Below, piece after piece: positions 51,713 to 61,900 of a stretch of 64,000 bases of DNA. This DNA comes from Prostheceraeus crozeri (Eukaryota; Platyhelminthes; Polycladida; Euryleptidae): contig CAJQUW010003186.1 of NCBI GenBank assembly GCA_907163375.1, forward strand, positions 1 through 64,000. Direction: 5' to 3'. The position numbers and the translations under genes are program-made. The notes under the pieces were generated by a model. It did not search any database, was not told the DNA's origin, and was given only the letters and a program-made list of their open reading frames with translations. Numbering within the stretch: the stretch's first letter is position 1; each line of letters opens with the position of its first letter.

Positions 51713-53290
51713 TTAATCTCGTGTCCTGATGTGTAGTGTTAAAACAGTAACACCACCACAGAATGGTACTACTTCACCTGTATCATCATGAATTGATATG
51801 TCAATTCTATTGATGACATTTCTGCTCATTGGTACATACATCGTGTTAATAAATTCTCGATTGATTAGTTGCTTCCTTACGGATGAGAGAGGAAATGTGC
51901 GCAGAAGTGGGGCCTCAATGTCGCCAACCCTTGTATATTCAATAATGTTACAATAGACGTATAAGTTACTTATATCACGCTCTAGTGATGGGGCTCTATC
52001 GCCTATTGATGTGCCTTCATAAATAGTTGATTTTGAGAATCCCAATGTGGACGTTAACACGCTATCCAGCTTGATAAGAGAGTTCTTTCCTAACTTTAGA
52101 ATCATGCGTTTCTTATGTGGATCATTAGAAAAGTGATATTCATCTGCATCAAGGTAATCTACACCAAACTCATTTAACTTTGTACATAATTCAGATGGCG
52201 TTTTCAAGCTTTCAATGTTCAAATTAACTCTTTTTACAAGTTCACTGGAAGTAGACAATTCATCACCCAATATGTCTTCGCTGTATACGTGGATATCCCA
52301 TGAAGCATTTGTTGATGCTTTGAGTTTAGAAGAGGACAATTGAACCTTGAATGTATCATTTAACTCTGTCAACCAAGGTGCGCTTTCAAGGCCCTTAAAC
52401 ATCCCAATCATTTCAGATCCGAATTCAATAACAGCGGACTCAGACTTTTCCAATGGTGTCTTTTTAGTAAAAACAATAAATTCTGCCTCCGTTTCAACAG
52501 TAAATAAAGTTACTTTCTCTTTCTTATATTCACAAGTCATTAACGTTTCTGGCACTGATCCTTGAAACTTTCTTGCAAAGTCTTCAACACTTCTAATGAC
52601 CTCAAATTTATTTTTTACTCGGATGCTCCTTTTTTGTAATGCATACAATGGCACAATTCTACATTGAAAATCAGTGACTTTCCTCTCCGAATTCCACCCA
52701 CGTCCATTGTAACAATACCTTGATGAGAAAGTTGTTCTGGAATACCCAAAAGTATGACTCAAATCTTTACCTAATACAAGAAGAACATGCTTCCCTTCCT
52801 TCATCAATTTTGTTGACCCCTTTATGACTGGTTTGTAGAATTTATTCAAAGTCAGCTTGAAGAGATCATTTATTCGTTCAAACATTCTACCGATTTCCTT
52901 TTCTGTATCTTGCAAGCTCATTGTGGGAACCTTAGAATCAAAAGTTGACGTTGCAAATGCCTTTTGAATTTTAATCATGTTTTGGACAGATGGTAAAGAT
53001 GTTGAAAACGGATGTAAAGTTAGATGATGAAAAGCCCATGTACCATGTAGACTATTTTGAAATATGCGAAAGCAATCATCCTTCTCTCGTACTTCTTTAT
53101 GTAATTCAAAATAGTTGTTCTTTAGCAAACTGATATCGTTGTAATAAGTAATTTCAGTTAGAGCAACTTCATGGGGTCCATGCAGAGTAATTGGATTAGC
53201 GAATTCAACAGAGTAGAGAGATGGTTTGTTACTTGGGAATATCTTGGGGTTGCTATTGCTTGGAAGAATGATGTTGAAGTTAGTAGACAT
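51713..53290 (-). CDS. Penton-like structural protein of element 2
   Basis: About 525 aa from the ATG at 53290; the frame is open to 53317. N-terminus: FNIILPSNSNPKIFPSN and LHGPHEVALTEITYYND; C-terminus: LYVYCNIIEYTRVGDIEAP, then IDISIHDDTGEVVPF and LTLHIR. This is the single member here of the family that is duplicated in element 1. Its place is between core protein and integrase, whereas in element 1 both copies moved next to the polymerase. Minor capsid function is inferred. Confidence 0.7.
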   Translation of the reverse strand: MSTNFNIILPSNSNPKIFPSNKPSLYSVEFANPITLHGPHEVALTEITYYNDISLLKNNYFELHKEVREKDDCFRIFQNSLHGTWAFHHLTLHPFSTSLPSVQNMIKIQKAFATSTFDSKVPTMSLQDTEKEIGRMFERINDLFKLTLNKFYKPVIKGSTKLMKEGKHVLLVLGKDLSHTFGYSRTTFSSRYCYNGRGWNSERKVTDFQCRIVPLYALQKRSIRVKNKFEVIRSVEDFARKFQGSVPETLMTCEYKKEKVTLFTVETEAEFIVFTKKTPLEKSESAVIEFGSEMIGMFKGLESAPWLTELNDTFKVQLSSSKLKASTNASWDIHVYSEDILGDELSTSSELVKRVNLNIESLKTPSELCTKLNEFGVDYLDADEYHFSNDPHKKRMILKLGKNSLIKLDSVLTSTLGFSKSTIYEGTSIGDRAPSLERDISNLYVYCNIIEYTRVGDIEAPLLRTFPLSSVRKQLINREFINTMYVPMSRNVINRIDISIHDDTGEVVPFCGGVTVLTLHIRTRD

Positions 53291-53330
53291 GTTGATCTCA
53301 TATATGTAAGAAGTCACATGCTATATTAGC

Positions 53331-54419
53331 TTAAAAGTTACGAGTGGCTCCCACCTCCACATTTTGTAGATCCTGGTGCGTTATCCAGCTATTAAATGAA
53401 TCAGGATATCCTTTCCATTTAACTAGATATTTCCTTTGATTGCCATGACCTTTCCTCCTAATTATTTTGTCAATCATATACACCTCTTCACTTCTGTCTA
53501 CTACTTGCAATTCATAAGAGTAAAATTTTCCTTCAATTGGATTGCCATGGTAATCTATTAATTTATACATGGTGGGTCTAAATTTTGTATTTACTTCATC
53601 CACAAAAAACTCTTCTTCAGTCCAATTAGGTAGATACCCCTTCTCAAATGTAGACTTAACCTTTGAAATCCGAACTCTATCACCAACATTAATTTTCTTT
53701 TCATTGGAAATGTTTTTCGCTTTCTTATCATACAATCGAAGCCATACATCCATCGCATTATCTGGGGTAACATCAACTGGTTTCATCTTAATGATTCGAT
53801 GGTAGCTTTCATTGTAATTCTTAACAAATTTCTGCAGCTCACCTACCCAAACATGTGTATTTTTTGCAGTGAAATAGCGCCATATTTTTGTCTTCAGTGT
53901 GCGATTGAACCTCTCAACCATGGCAGCTTTATAAGCACTTTTGACACTAAACAATTCCACATTATGACTTTTAAGGAGACTTCGAACATGAGAGTTTTCG
54001 AATTCCTTCCCTTGATCGGTCTGTATTCTTTGCGGAACACGCCCCTCATCGAAAATGCTCTGAAAAGCCGCTTCAACTTCTGGTCCTCGTTTAGATTTCA
54101 GGGCACGTGCCCAAGCATAGCAAGATAAAATATCTATTACGGTTAAGATGTATTTATAGCCATCATTGTACTGTGATATCTGTTGCATGTCAGCCAAGTC
54201 CGCTTGCCATTGACTATCTATATTGTTAACAACATATTTTCTCGTTGGAAACCGCTTTCTCGCATTTTTGTGAAGAGTGTAAGTCGGTTGACTCCTCAAC
54301 CACTTCTTGACTTTCTCTATCCCCACACCAGCTGCACGAGCTAGAACCTCCGGACGACTGAAACTTGCGGGGTGATTTAAGTCGTAATAAATCTTTCTGA
54401 GTTTCACTGCTGTACTCAT
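53331..54419 (-). CDS. INT: Integrase with chromodomain, element 2
   Basis: 362 aa from the ATG at 54417-54419 (frame open to 54482), the same length as in element 1. DDE residues: WQADLADM, IQTDQGKEFEN, AAMVERFNRTLK. Chromodomain: VYMIDKIIRRKG and KYLVKWKGYPDSFNSWI. Catalytically intact by eye. The first codons overlap the Cys-rich ORF. Confidence 0.94.
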   Translation of the reverse strand: MSTAVKLRKIYYDLNHPASFSRPEVLARAAGVGIEKVKKWLRSQPTYTLHKNARKRFPTRKYVVNNIDSQWQADLADMQQISQYNDGYKYILTVIDILSCYAWARALKSKRGPEVEAAFQSIFDEGRVPQRIQTDQGKEFENSHVRSLLKSHNVELFSVKSAYKAAMVERFNRTLKTKIWRYFTAKNTHVWVGELQKFVKNYNESYHRIIKMKPVDVTPDNAMDVWLRLYDKKAKNISNEKKINVGDRVRISKVKSTFEKGYLPNWTEEEFFVDEVNTKFRPTMYKLIDYHGNPIEGKFYSYELQVVDRSEEVYMIDKIIRRKGHGNQRKYLVKWKGYPDSFNSWITHQDLQNVEVGATRNF

Positions 54420-54552
54420 CGTCTTTGTTCTGATTTGCACGCGTATTACTCCCACAGCAACTGCTAACACAATTGATATCAACCTCTATGCCCTCTTCTC
54501 CTTTACCTTCGAGCGCAGATTTCAAACAGCAGCAAAACTTTTGTAGCGACAT
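54226..54552 (-). CDS. Cys-rich protein overlapping the integrase, element 2
   Basis: 108 aa. Starts KFCCCLKSAL, followed by EVDINCVSSCCGSN, and ends with more Cys (SCSWCGD, KICC). Position and the EV-x-C-x-CC-S pattern match the 69-aa ORF of element 1; the overlap with the integrase is longer here (194 bp), and the distal part may be only read-through of integrase sequence in another frame. Confidence 0.5.
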   Translation of the reverse strand: MSLQKFCCCLKSALEGKGEEGIEVDINCVSSCCGSNTRANQNKDDEYSSETQKDLLRLKSPRKFQSSGGSSSCSWCGDRESQEVVEESTDLHSSQKCEKAVSNEKICC

Positions 54553-54586
54553 GATATGAGAGAAGCAAAGCTTAATTTATATTTGC

Positions 54587-55237
54587 TTAATATTTACTAT
54601 AATCCTTTCCAACACGCATTGAGCGCCTAGTAGCTCTTTTTGGTTGAAGATCATCGGAATCATGAAGCTCTCGCTTGACCGCCATCGTGGGTGTTTTACT
54701 TTTTGTTTCATCTTGTAAGTGACCCTTGTCCAACTCATTCACAGTCGGTCCTCCAATAATATTGTGTGGTACATTTTGATCAGATAAAATTTTCTGAAAA
54801 TATGACCACCCTTGTGGTGCACCTAGTTTTCGCCTTACATCTCTGACAGCATATTGCAGAAGGTCATCTATGTGACTATTTCTAATAACATCACCAGTTG
54901 TTTCATCTATTATCTCCCCTCTCTCATTGAACTTCACATGTGGATCAATGAAGTCAAATAATCGCTCAGCGCGCACACGATATGGTCGAGGTGTTGACAA
55001 GGTTATAAATCGTCGCAACTTATCACGAATCTGTCGCCTCTCATCAATGTTTTCAGCTGCTAACTGCATTCGTCGATAGGGATCCTTAATCTTCTGAATT
55101 TCCATATCCTTTTGTGTTAGTTCCTTAAGTTGATTCGTAATAGGTTGATCTATATTTTTGACTTCCTGTGCACTTTGTAATGTAGTCAATTGTACATAAT
55201 CCTGTTGAGGAATGACTACCATCTTTGAATACGACAT
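54587..55237 (-). CDS. Conserved Polinton protein of unknown function, element 2
   Basis: 216 aa, homologous to 14918-15610: YSKMVVIPQQDYVQLTTL at the start and APQGWSYFQKILSDQNVP in the middle. Charged, no membrane segment, basic C-terminus (ATRRSMRVGKDYSKY). It lies between integrase and ATPase in both elements. Confidence 0.75.
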   Translation of the reverse strand: MSYSKMVVIPQQDYVQLTTLQSAQEVKNIDQPITNQLKELTQKDMEIQKIKDPYRRMQLAAENIDERRQIRDKLRRFITLSTPRPYRVRAERLFDFIDPHVKFNERGEIIDETTGDVIRNSHIDDLLQYAVRDVRRKLGAPQGWSYFQKILSDQNVPHNIIGGPTVNELDKGHLQDETKSKTPTMAVKRELHDSDDLQPKRATRRSMRVGKDYSKY

Positions 55238-55278
55238 GTTTGTAATAATAATAAGGCAACAAAGTACATTGCTTAAAA

Positions 55279-55914
55279 CTAGCTGTGAACCGAGAAAACT
55301 GTCATTGGTTCAACGGAATTAGGTATGATATTAGTTCGAAATCGAAGTCGTTCCGGACATTCCTGGGTTAGATCAATAAATAGATAGCCATGTGGTTTCT
55401 TAGTTACATCTTCATATATTTTTGAAAGAACTTTAGGTTGTTGAGGTAATATCTGTCTACTGAGATGATGTATCTGACTGCTGTCTCTTGGATTTTTAAA
55501 TATTGCCAAATAATGTGTATTCAAACTTCTAGTTCTTTGCTCTTTCCCTCCATCAAAAATGTTTTGGGTGATATAGATTATGAAGGCTTCCCTATGATGT
55601 GCTGTCTGAATAAACATTTCAGTTACATCTTTCGATGATTTGCTTTCACGCAATAGATCATCTAGCACAATTAAGTCACCTGCTTTGATGTCTTCAGTTG
55701 TCGGTAACCCTTTCTTCACATCATAACCTTTCTGGCGAAGTGCAGAATGTAGTTGTGGTTGAAATATGCCATAACACCATTTAACTCTTTTAATTTCTTT
55801 ATTAAACATCTCATTTCTAAATTGTAGTAATTGAGTTACAAAAGTAGTTTTACCGGACTGACTTGGTCCGGCCACACACATTGTGCGATCAGTGAATAGG
55901 CGAAAATCTGTCAT
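55279..55914 (-). CDS. ATP: Packaging ATPase of element 2
   Basis: 211 aa, ATG at 55912-55914. Walker A GPSQSGKT, Walker B LIVLDDLL, ITQN, and GYLFIDLTQECPERLRFR are all present. The frame is intact. A TTTCAG sequence stands right before the start codon, so a 5' noncoding exon is possible. Confidence 0.93.
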   Translation of the reverse strand: MTDFRLFTDRTMCVAGPSQSGKTTFVTQLLQFRNEMFNKEIKRVKWCYGIFQPQLHSALRQKGYDVKKGLPTTEDIKAGDLIVLDDLLRESKSSKDVTEMFIQTAHHREAFIIYITQNIFDGGKEQRTRSLNTHYLAIFKNPRDSSQIHHLSRQILPQQPKVLSKIYEDVTKKPHGYLFIDLTQECPERLRFRTNIIPNSVEPMTVFSVHS

Positions 55915-56020
55915 CCTGAAATTTCAAAAGCTTTAAAGACCAACACCCACCAGTTTGCTTAGAATAAAACCATAACTTCCATAACAACTTTATTTACATT
56001 TAGAAACTTTCATTTCACAT

Positions 56021-56767
56021 TCACAGCATTTGTGTTTCCTCATCAATGTCAGCATTAAAATAACTTCTCGCGTCAATTTGAGCATCTTGGCGTTTCAATT
56101 TCAACTTAACACTCCCTTCCTTGAATTTCCGTCCCCGCTTTTTGCTTTCTTCAACATCCTTCCCATCTTTTGAAGCAGGTTTATCGATGGTGATTAGACA
56201 CTTATCAATCGGCATTGGCTCATAAACCAACTGTAGAACTTTCATTTGTAACGATGCCACTTTTCCGGTTGAGCCGTGAGCACCAATGTATAGTCCGTTG
56301 ACGTGTATTAAACCCATGTATCGTCCGCGCTTAAGATCATCACACTCCATTGTATTTCCAAGTAGATCGAATGCTTGAAAGTGATCGGACAATTTCAAGA
56401 ATAGCGTATCGAACTCGGGTAAATCCTTATAGCCACTTCCTTCCTCTAACGCCTTCCTCCAATGTGTAGGAGCACTTTCGGGCAACACAACGCATTCCTT
56501 CGCCAAAGAGTCGATGGTTTTGAGTATCATCTACTGCCATTTCGGAAAGGTCACTCGCATTTGTCTCATGTTGCTATATCCAGATGAAGACATACCATTA
56601 CTATGGAAAAATGGAACTTGAAGGTAGAAACCATCGTCACCATAGCTCAAAGTTTGGAAGTAAAAGGTATTTCCAATCCCTTGAACCTTCCTTGTCGGTC
56701 GGAATTTAAAGAGATCACGTTCAAATGAGTCGCTCTCCTCTCTAACTATAAACATTTTTTGAGACAT
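56021..56767 (-). pseudogene. Accessory protein of element 2, split by a TAG
   Basis: Homologue of the spliced gene 18231-19006. The frame from the ATG at 56767 meets TAG at 56531-56533 and continues in the same frame to 56021 (next codon ATG at 56530). Shared features are HVNGLYIGAHG, the YEPMPIDK segment, and a Lys-rich tail (KKRGRKFKEG). Total about 248 codons. Either a nonsense mutation or two separate proteins. Confidence 0.7.
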
Positions 56768-56854
56768 AATTCAATGTTGTACTTATTCGGAGCTTTTCAA
56801 CCGTCAGCGATGAATGATAGCTTGAAAGTGATTAAAGAGTACAAGCGCGTCTCT

Positions 56855-56862
56855 CTTATATA
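56855..56862 (-). promoter_or_regulatory. TATA box TATATAAG (minus strand)
   Basis: CTTATATA on the plus strand, about 88 bp before the ATG at 56767. Confidence 0.6.
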
Positions 56863-56916
56863 CATATTCACATGAGTCATCAATCAATGATGACGTGTCA
56901 ATCCATGATTCGTCGT

Positions 56917-57309
56917 CTATATCAACACTGCGGCACCTGCTACAACTTTCCCTAGTGGACTGTTGAGTACATTGTAAATGCTGTTTCCAATATCATTCAG
57001 CATATTCAAAAACCCACTACCTCCACGCTGAACTAAGTTCCGCCTTTTCATATCACTGCTTCTTGGATTTGAAAATTTTCTAATGCTGTTTAGAGAATCA
57101 GTACTCAATAAAGGCTTGTATATTGGGAGGCATTTGTGTATTGCAAAAGCCGAATCACGGATGAAATCATCACTTGAGTTTTGAATTAATTTGCACTTAA
57201 CTTTATTGTTTCGCATGCTGTTTAACTTTCGCAACGCCTTCTTAAACTGACTTGAAGGTCTAAAAGAACCATTCTTCCGAGAAAAAGATGCCTTTCGTTT
57301 TGCAGTCAT
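56917..57309 (-). CDS. pVI-like basic protein of element 2
   Basis: 130 aa from the ATG at 57309 (frame open to 57366; the element 1 homologue starts at the equivalent MAKRK). Basic N-terminus (MTAKRKASFSRKNG), middle helix, then QRGGSGFLNMLNDIGNSIY and a hydrophobic end (GKVVAGAAVLI). Same architecture as 16256-16612. Confidence 0.6.
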   Translation of the reverse strand: MTAKRKASFSRKNGSFRPSSQFKKALRKLNSMRNNKVKCKLIQNSSDDFIRDSAFAIHKCLPIYKPLLSTDSLNSIRKFSNPRSSDMKRRNLVQRGGSGFLNMLNDIGNSIYNVLNSPLGKVVAGAAVLI

Positions 57310-57375
57310 TTTTATTGTGTTAAAAGCAAAGCATTTATGAAAATATACATTTTTGCCTAGTTCCATGCAACAAAG

Positions 57376-57987
57376 TCAAACGGTAACAGATGGTAGGTCG
57401 TAGTCATCAACATCACTCAAAGTCTGAGTCGTTGCAGTTATAAGCTTTTCTATATTACACATTAAATCCTTTGATAGAGGACAGCATGAACAGCATGGTT
57501 TTGAAGCGAAGACTTTTAAAAGATTAGCATAGTATGCTCTAAACTTGATTATGTCCCGGTCATCTTGCACTGCCACATTGACGCTCATCGACGGGGGTCC
57601 GGTAAACATGTCCACCTTGAATTTACCACCATTTTCGTCATAGTGGCTAAATACGACTATATCATACAAACAAGTCTTCAATTTCCGTGTTCTCATTTCA
57701 CAATAGCAACGAGAACTCTGTGGAATAGCTTCCGTCAAACTCAGAGGCTTGAACACTTCATCGAGCCAAAATCGTAGTACTCGCGTAAGGGCATTGGTCA
57801 ATGTCCTCATTAAGAGTTTCTGAAGTTCAATATCATCTTCACAATGATAGAATGTGACAATATCCTCCATCAGATCTATGAGATCAGCTTTGTAACCAAT
57901 AACATCATTTGCAGAGTAGAAAATCTTGCTAGTAAACAGATTGTCTTTGTGAATAATTGAAACAGGAATGATCGTGGTAAATGGCAT
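57376..57987 (-). CDS. Unknown protein of element 2, 203 aa
   Basis: ATG at 57985-57987 behind a TATATAAG box (58043-58050). It is an acidic to neutral, helix-rich protein with a Cys cluster (PCCSCCPLSKDLMC) towards the end. It occupies the place between the pVI-like and RING genes, where element 1 has the 136-aa protein, but I see no clear similarity. Not recognised. Confidence 0.6.
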   Translation of the reverse strand: MPFTTIIPVSIIHKDNLFTSKIFYSANDVIGYKADLIDLMEDIVTFYHCEDDIELQKLLMRTLTNALTRVLRFWLDEVFKPLSLTEAIPQSSRCYCEMRTRKLKTCLYDIVVFSHYDENGGKFKVDMFTGPPSMSVNVAVQDDRDIIKFRAYYANLLKVFASKPCCSCCPLSKDLMCNIEKLITATTQTLSDVDDYDLPSVTV

Positions 57988-58042
57988 GTTTATTAATGTC
58001 TACAATCCTCAACAAGTATGGTTCTAATAGAAGTGTGATAAC

Positions 58043-58050
58043 CTTATATA
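58043..58050 (-). promoter_or_regulatory. TATA box TATATAAG (minus strand)
   Basis: CTTATATA on the plus strand, about 56 bp before the ATG at 57987. Confidence 0.65.
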
Positions 58051-58097
58051 CAAAAGCTGCACAATAGCAACCAATCACAGACACGCATGATGACTCA

Positions 58098-58601
58098 TTA
58101 TGAACGATATACAGTGACTGTTGAAATTATTTCTTCATCACAAAGGGGACAAAATGTAGTTTCCAAGGGTATATAGCATGTAGAACACATGACAAAATGA
58201 GAACATGGTAACAAGAGAAGGGATTTTTCCCGTTCAAAACACCTAATGCAGTTCCTTTCACATGATAATTCAAACGTCTCTCTTTCTAATTTCTTTCTGA
58301 AGTCACTTTCATTGATAGAACATTTCGATAAATCAATTGAAGGTTTCACTTTTTTTATCTCCGTTTCAGAAAGTTCTAATTTCATCCTCCTAATTTCACT
58401 GTCTTTATGATGTAGCATTGAGAAATCTTCTATCCAACTACGATCCAAATTAGCATTCATGGTATGCTCATCCAGATCCATTAGTCGTTCAATTAAATCG
58501 CCAGCTTTGATATTTTCATTTAGATTTGTAACAGTTTCTATGGCCTTTAGCGAATAACCAAGGTCTCTTGCAACAATCCATGAAATTGGGAAGATAACCA
58601 T
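58098..58601 (-). CDS. RING-finger protein of element 2
   Basis: 167 aa, ATG at 58599-58601, with a TATAAATA-like box just upstream (near 58617). A C-terminal RING is clear: CIRCFER, LLPCSHFVMCSTC, TFCPLC, of the C3HC4 type also found in IAP proteins. The N-terminus has a short hydrophobic stretch (VIFPISWIV); the middle is helical and charged. It is the rightmost gene before the terminal repeat. Probable ubiquitin ligase; targets unknown. Confidence 0.8.
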   Translation of the reverse strand: MVIFPISWIVARDLGYSLKAIETVTNLNENIKAGDLIERLMDLDEHTMNANLDRSWIEDFSMLHHKDSEIRRMKLELSETEIKKVKPSIDLSKCSINESDFRKKLERETFELSCERNCIRCFEREKSLLLLPCSHFVMCSTCYIPLETTFCPLCDEEIISTVTVYRS

Positions 58602-58635
58602 GAAGCAACTTCCACGTATTTATAACTTAACCTAG

Positions 58636-58964
58636 TTATGAAAATAAATAAAATTGTCATCATAGTCACAATGGCCACAATTGTCGCATTTGAGCAAGCA
58701 GTCTCAAAACAAACGACTATCTATTCAAGTTCCGAAATAAATGTTCGCATCCCTGTTCTAATTCACTCACTTTAATTCAAAATCGGAACAGGCTGTTACA
58801 ACCCCAGTACACAATTGATTGTACCGAACCTCGAAACATGAACTCAAATTCAAATCCCAATCGGAACGCGGTTCGAATTCAAATGTTCATATTTACATGT
58901 TTGGAACGCCATGTTCGCATCCTCGTTTTAATCCTCACTTTTTGCGTTCACATTATTAACTACT
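58636..58964 (-). repeat. Right terminal inverted repeat of element 2
   Basis: Inverted match of 38453-38781, 329 bp, ending in ACTACT followed by the duplicated CATATT. Confidence 0.95.
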
Positions 58965-58970
58965 CATATT

Positions 58971-61900
58971 CGTAACTTATGTGATATGCAAGATTTTTTA
59001 TTAACAATCGCGGCGAATCTTTGCAGTGTCTCATCGGATGAACAACTTGCAGTCTTTGAATTAGACTATTGAACTCCTCCTCTAAACTGTTCAGGAGGTT
59101 TGACTTCCTTACTTCAGGTTCGCAGCCCCGGATCCAGCCAGAGCCGAGAGTGTGATCGGGCCTACAACTGACCTAAAACGAAGCCGCGTGCCTACCTAGA
59201 ATCAAAATACGCAATTTTTCTGATTCACGTGTGAGATTGAGGTCATCAGAATTTGGTCGATTTTCTTCGAATGTGCTAACAGAAAACATGCTGCTTGATT
59301 TAGACGTCTAAAACCTGCTTAGTCGCGTCTGGGTAAGTTTTCTCATCACGGCTGCGGCTCGGCTTAAGATCAAGTAAAGTCGGCTGTCTTCTCTCAGTTT
59401 TATCCAGCCTATTTCATAGTCTTCAATTCCACGAAAGTTTCTTCGTCACAATGTATATTCAAGGTGCTGATTTATTCAAAGAAGTTGAGTAGGTGGACGA
59501 ACTGAATCATAGACCACTCAGTTTAATAGTAATTAATACTTTATTTCTACAGGATGTATGTTTTGATAATGACAAATATGCAGTAACGCGGTTGAGAATC
59601 ATTGCATTACAAAAATGTACAAACATAAATTAATTCAAAGGATACTCCAGAGCATTATTTGGTTTTTCTGGTTCTTCATATAGTCCTACCAAAACTGAAA
59701 TTGAAACAAAGATCATCGACAATGATTTCAGAATCCTAAGTCAGTTAAAAGAAAACACATGAAAAGCACAATACATTAGGTTGAGCGAAATCTAAACGAG
59801 CACACGCATGAGCTCGAATTCACTGAAGAAAGCGGTAATATATCGCTTTCTTAATGCATACATACAATTATAAAAATGTATGATGCATAATACATGTGCG
59901 TGAAAAACGCATGCATAAGCAGAATATCATCAGGAATTTGCTGGTACTATGTCAGTAGCATCTTATTTTCGTATTCAAGAAATAAGAATAAATAATTTAT
60001 TTCTGAATGATTGCCTGTCCAAATTCTGTTGCAAACCATAGCCGCAATGTATTGTATTCAGTGGAAGCATCTCAAATGAGAATTAATGTTGATTAGGTAC
60101 GGTATTATTTTAGGCGCTAGCATCACGTTCTAATGTCATCATCTCAATACATCGATGCTCCTTGCAAATTCTAATATACCAAAAGTTCATCTTTATTACA
60201 GAATCAATCTTTTAATAGGATCAAGCAAACATCAATTTCCTCAGTGTCATGTACCAAGTATTGAAGTATTTTTGAAGAAAAAATTCCAACATCCGCAAGT
60301 AATTTCACCGAACATAGAATAAACTACAATAACTGTAGAATAATCCGGAAATCCTAATCAAATGTTGGCTTGACAGAAATTGGAATTCATGCAACATTAG
60401 CTGACTGTTGCCTCAGTAGTATTTGAAAAAGTGTGATATTTGACCTGATAAGCAAAACTGGACATGGATGAGGATTCATACGCATCCGCGCGGTTGCGGA
60501 TTGGATTGAATGTCTTCAGAAATCTGCGGATGCGGATTGCATTGAATGTTTCCGGACATCTGCGATTGAAGATTGGATTGGATCGCTGGATGCAGATTTG
60601 CGGATAACCGCAAATCCATTTCTGCATTATATTTGTAGAGTAAAATACATTGTGATCATTGACTTGAGTGAAGCAAATTTCCTATGCTACCGCAACGCTG
60701 GTGCTGATGAAAACTACGTCAGAAGCAACTGACAGGCTTCTCGACAATTCCTATCATCAATTATTTCACGCTTAGTTCCTTAATGTGAGAATAATTTATG
60801 ACAAAACATCAGTCTGACAAGCGTGTTTGCCCCCCCCCCTGTGACCTAGTAACAATTAGTATTTACTAAATAGGTGTGAAACTTGCCTTAAGACGCCCTG
60901 AATAATTAAAAATATAAACAGCATAACATTGGGCTGTTTATCTTTTAAAAAAATGTGATATCTAATTGCATTTTAATGATTCATGTGATTCATGCTATAA
61001 TTAATTTCACCCAAATGCCACCAGTGCAATGCATTTTTGTGTCCTCTCCTTCCAGGATTATATTATCAGTTATCATTTTCTGCCATTTTCACGATATCCT
61101 CATATATTAATATTTCATTTCATATTAGTTTATTATTTCATTTACATTACCATGTCTCAGCAACATATTGCAAATACATCGTTCATCTCAGTCGCGTAAT
61201 TTACATCATCACAAGCATTTGCAACATAACTACTTGTCATATCCCATGTTCGTGTTCTCTGTTGAGAAATAAATGCTTTGATATTTCATAGTTTGATATA
61301 ACAGTGTATAACATGAGCTTCGAACTACTAGTTGATTGTACTCTATTACATGCATAGTATTGTATATTTCACATTATGTCAGCTAATATCCTATTGTATG
61401 TAATGACAGTATATTTAATAAACACGCTTGAAAATGATATCTTTTGAAGAACTGAGAGCGATTCATCAGGAGTAGCCTGCATCATTATTGAATTTATCGA
61501 AACTGAAGCTTCTGCAGTAATTCTTCATTTCGGCAACTATGGTTTGAATGGCAGCTAGTTATAACAATAGAAAAAAATAGAGTCAAGGTCATGCCAATAC
61601 AGATAGCATGGCATCTAGGTGTCGAATCGGATTAGTTGAAGTTAGACCGTAGGTATATATTATACTTATCTTTACCGACTCCCGCAACTCCTGCCCCCAT
61701 AGCAAAATCGACGCACACAAAAGTCATCCCTGGGACGCAGACGATGTAGTAATATAGAGATCTAGTCAGACACCAATGAGTGACCTTGGGCTTTAAAATA
61801 CTTGGAAAACGCAGTTAGTGGCGTAGTGCTTAGTGCTTGGCCTAGTGATCTTTCGACCCAGTCGTCGAGCCCCGACAGTCATTGGAAGTCGGCAAGAAGG

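Larger units (their letters stand above)
38453..58964. mobile_element. Polinton/Maverick element 2, complete, 20,512 bp
   Basis: Bounded by terminal inverted repeats that start AGTAGTTAATAATG and end in CT, with the 6-bp target duplication CATATT (38447-38452, 58965-58970), as expected for Polinton integrase. The core set is present: polymerase, protease, capsid protein, core protein, penton-like protein, integrase, ATPase. Five gene lesions are visible, so the copy is probably not autonomous. Confidence 0.97.

Noticed and set aside
61037-61291. 84-codon ORF
   Set aside because: Low-complexity hydrophobic translation of AT-rich DNA.
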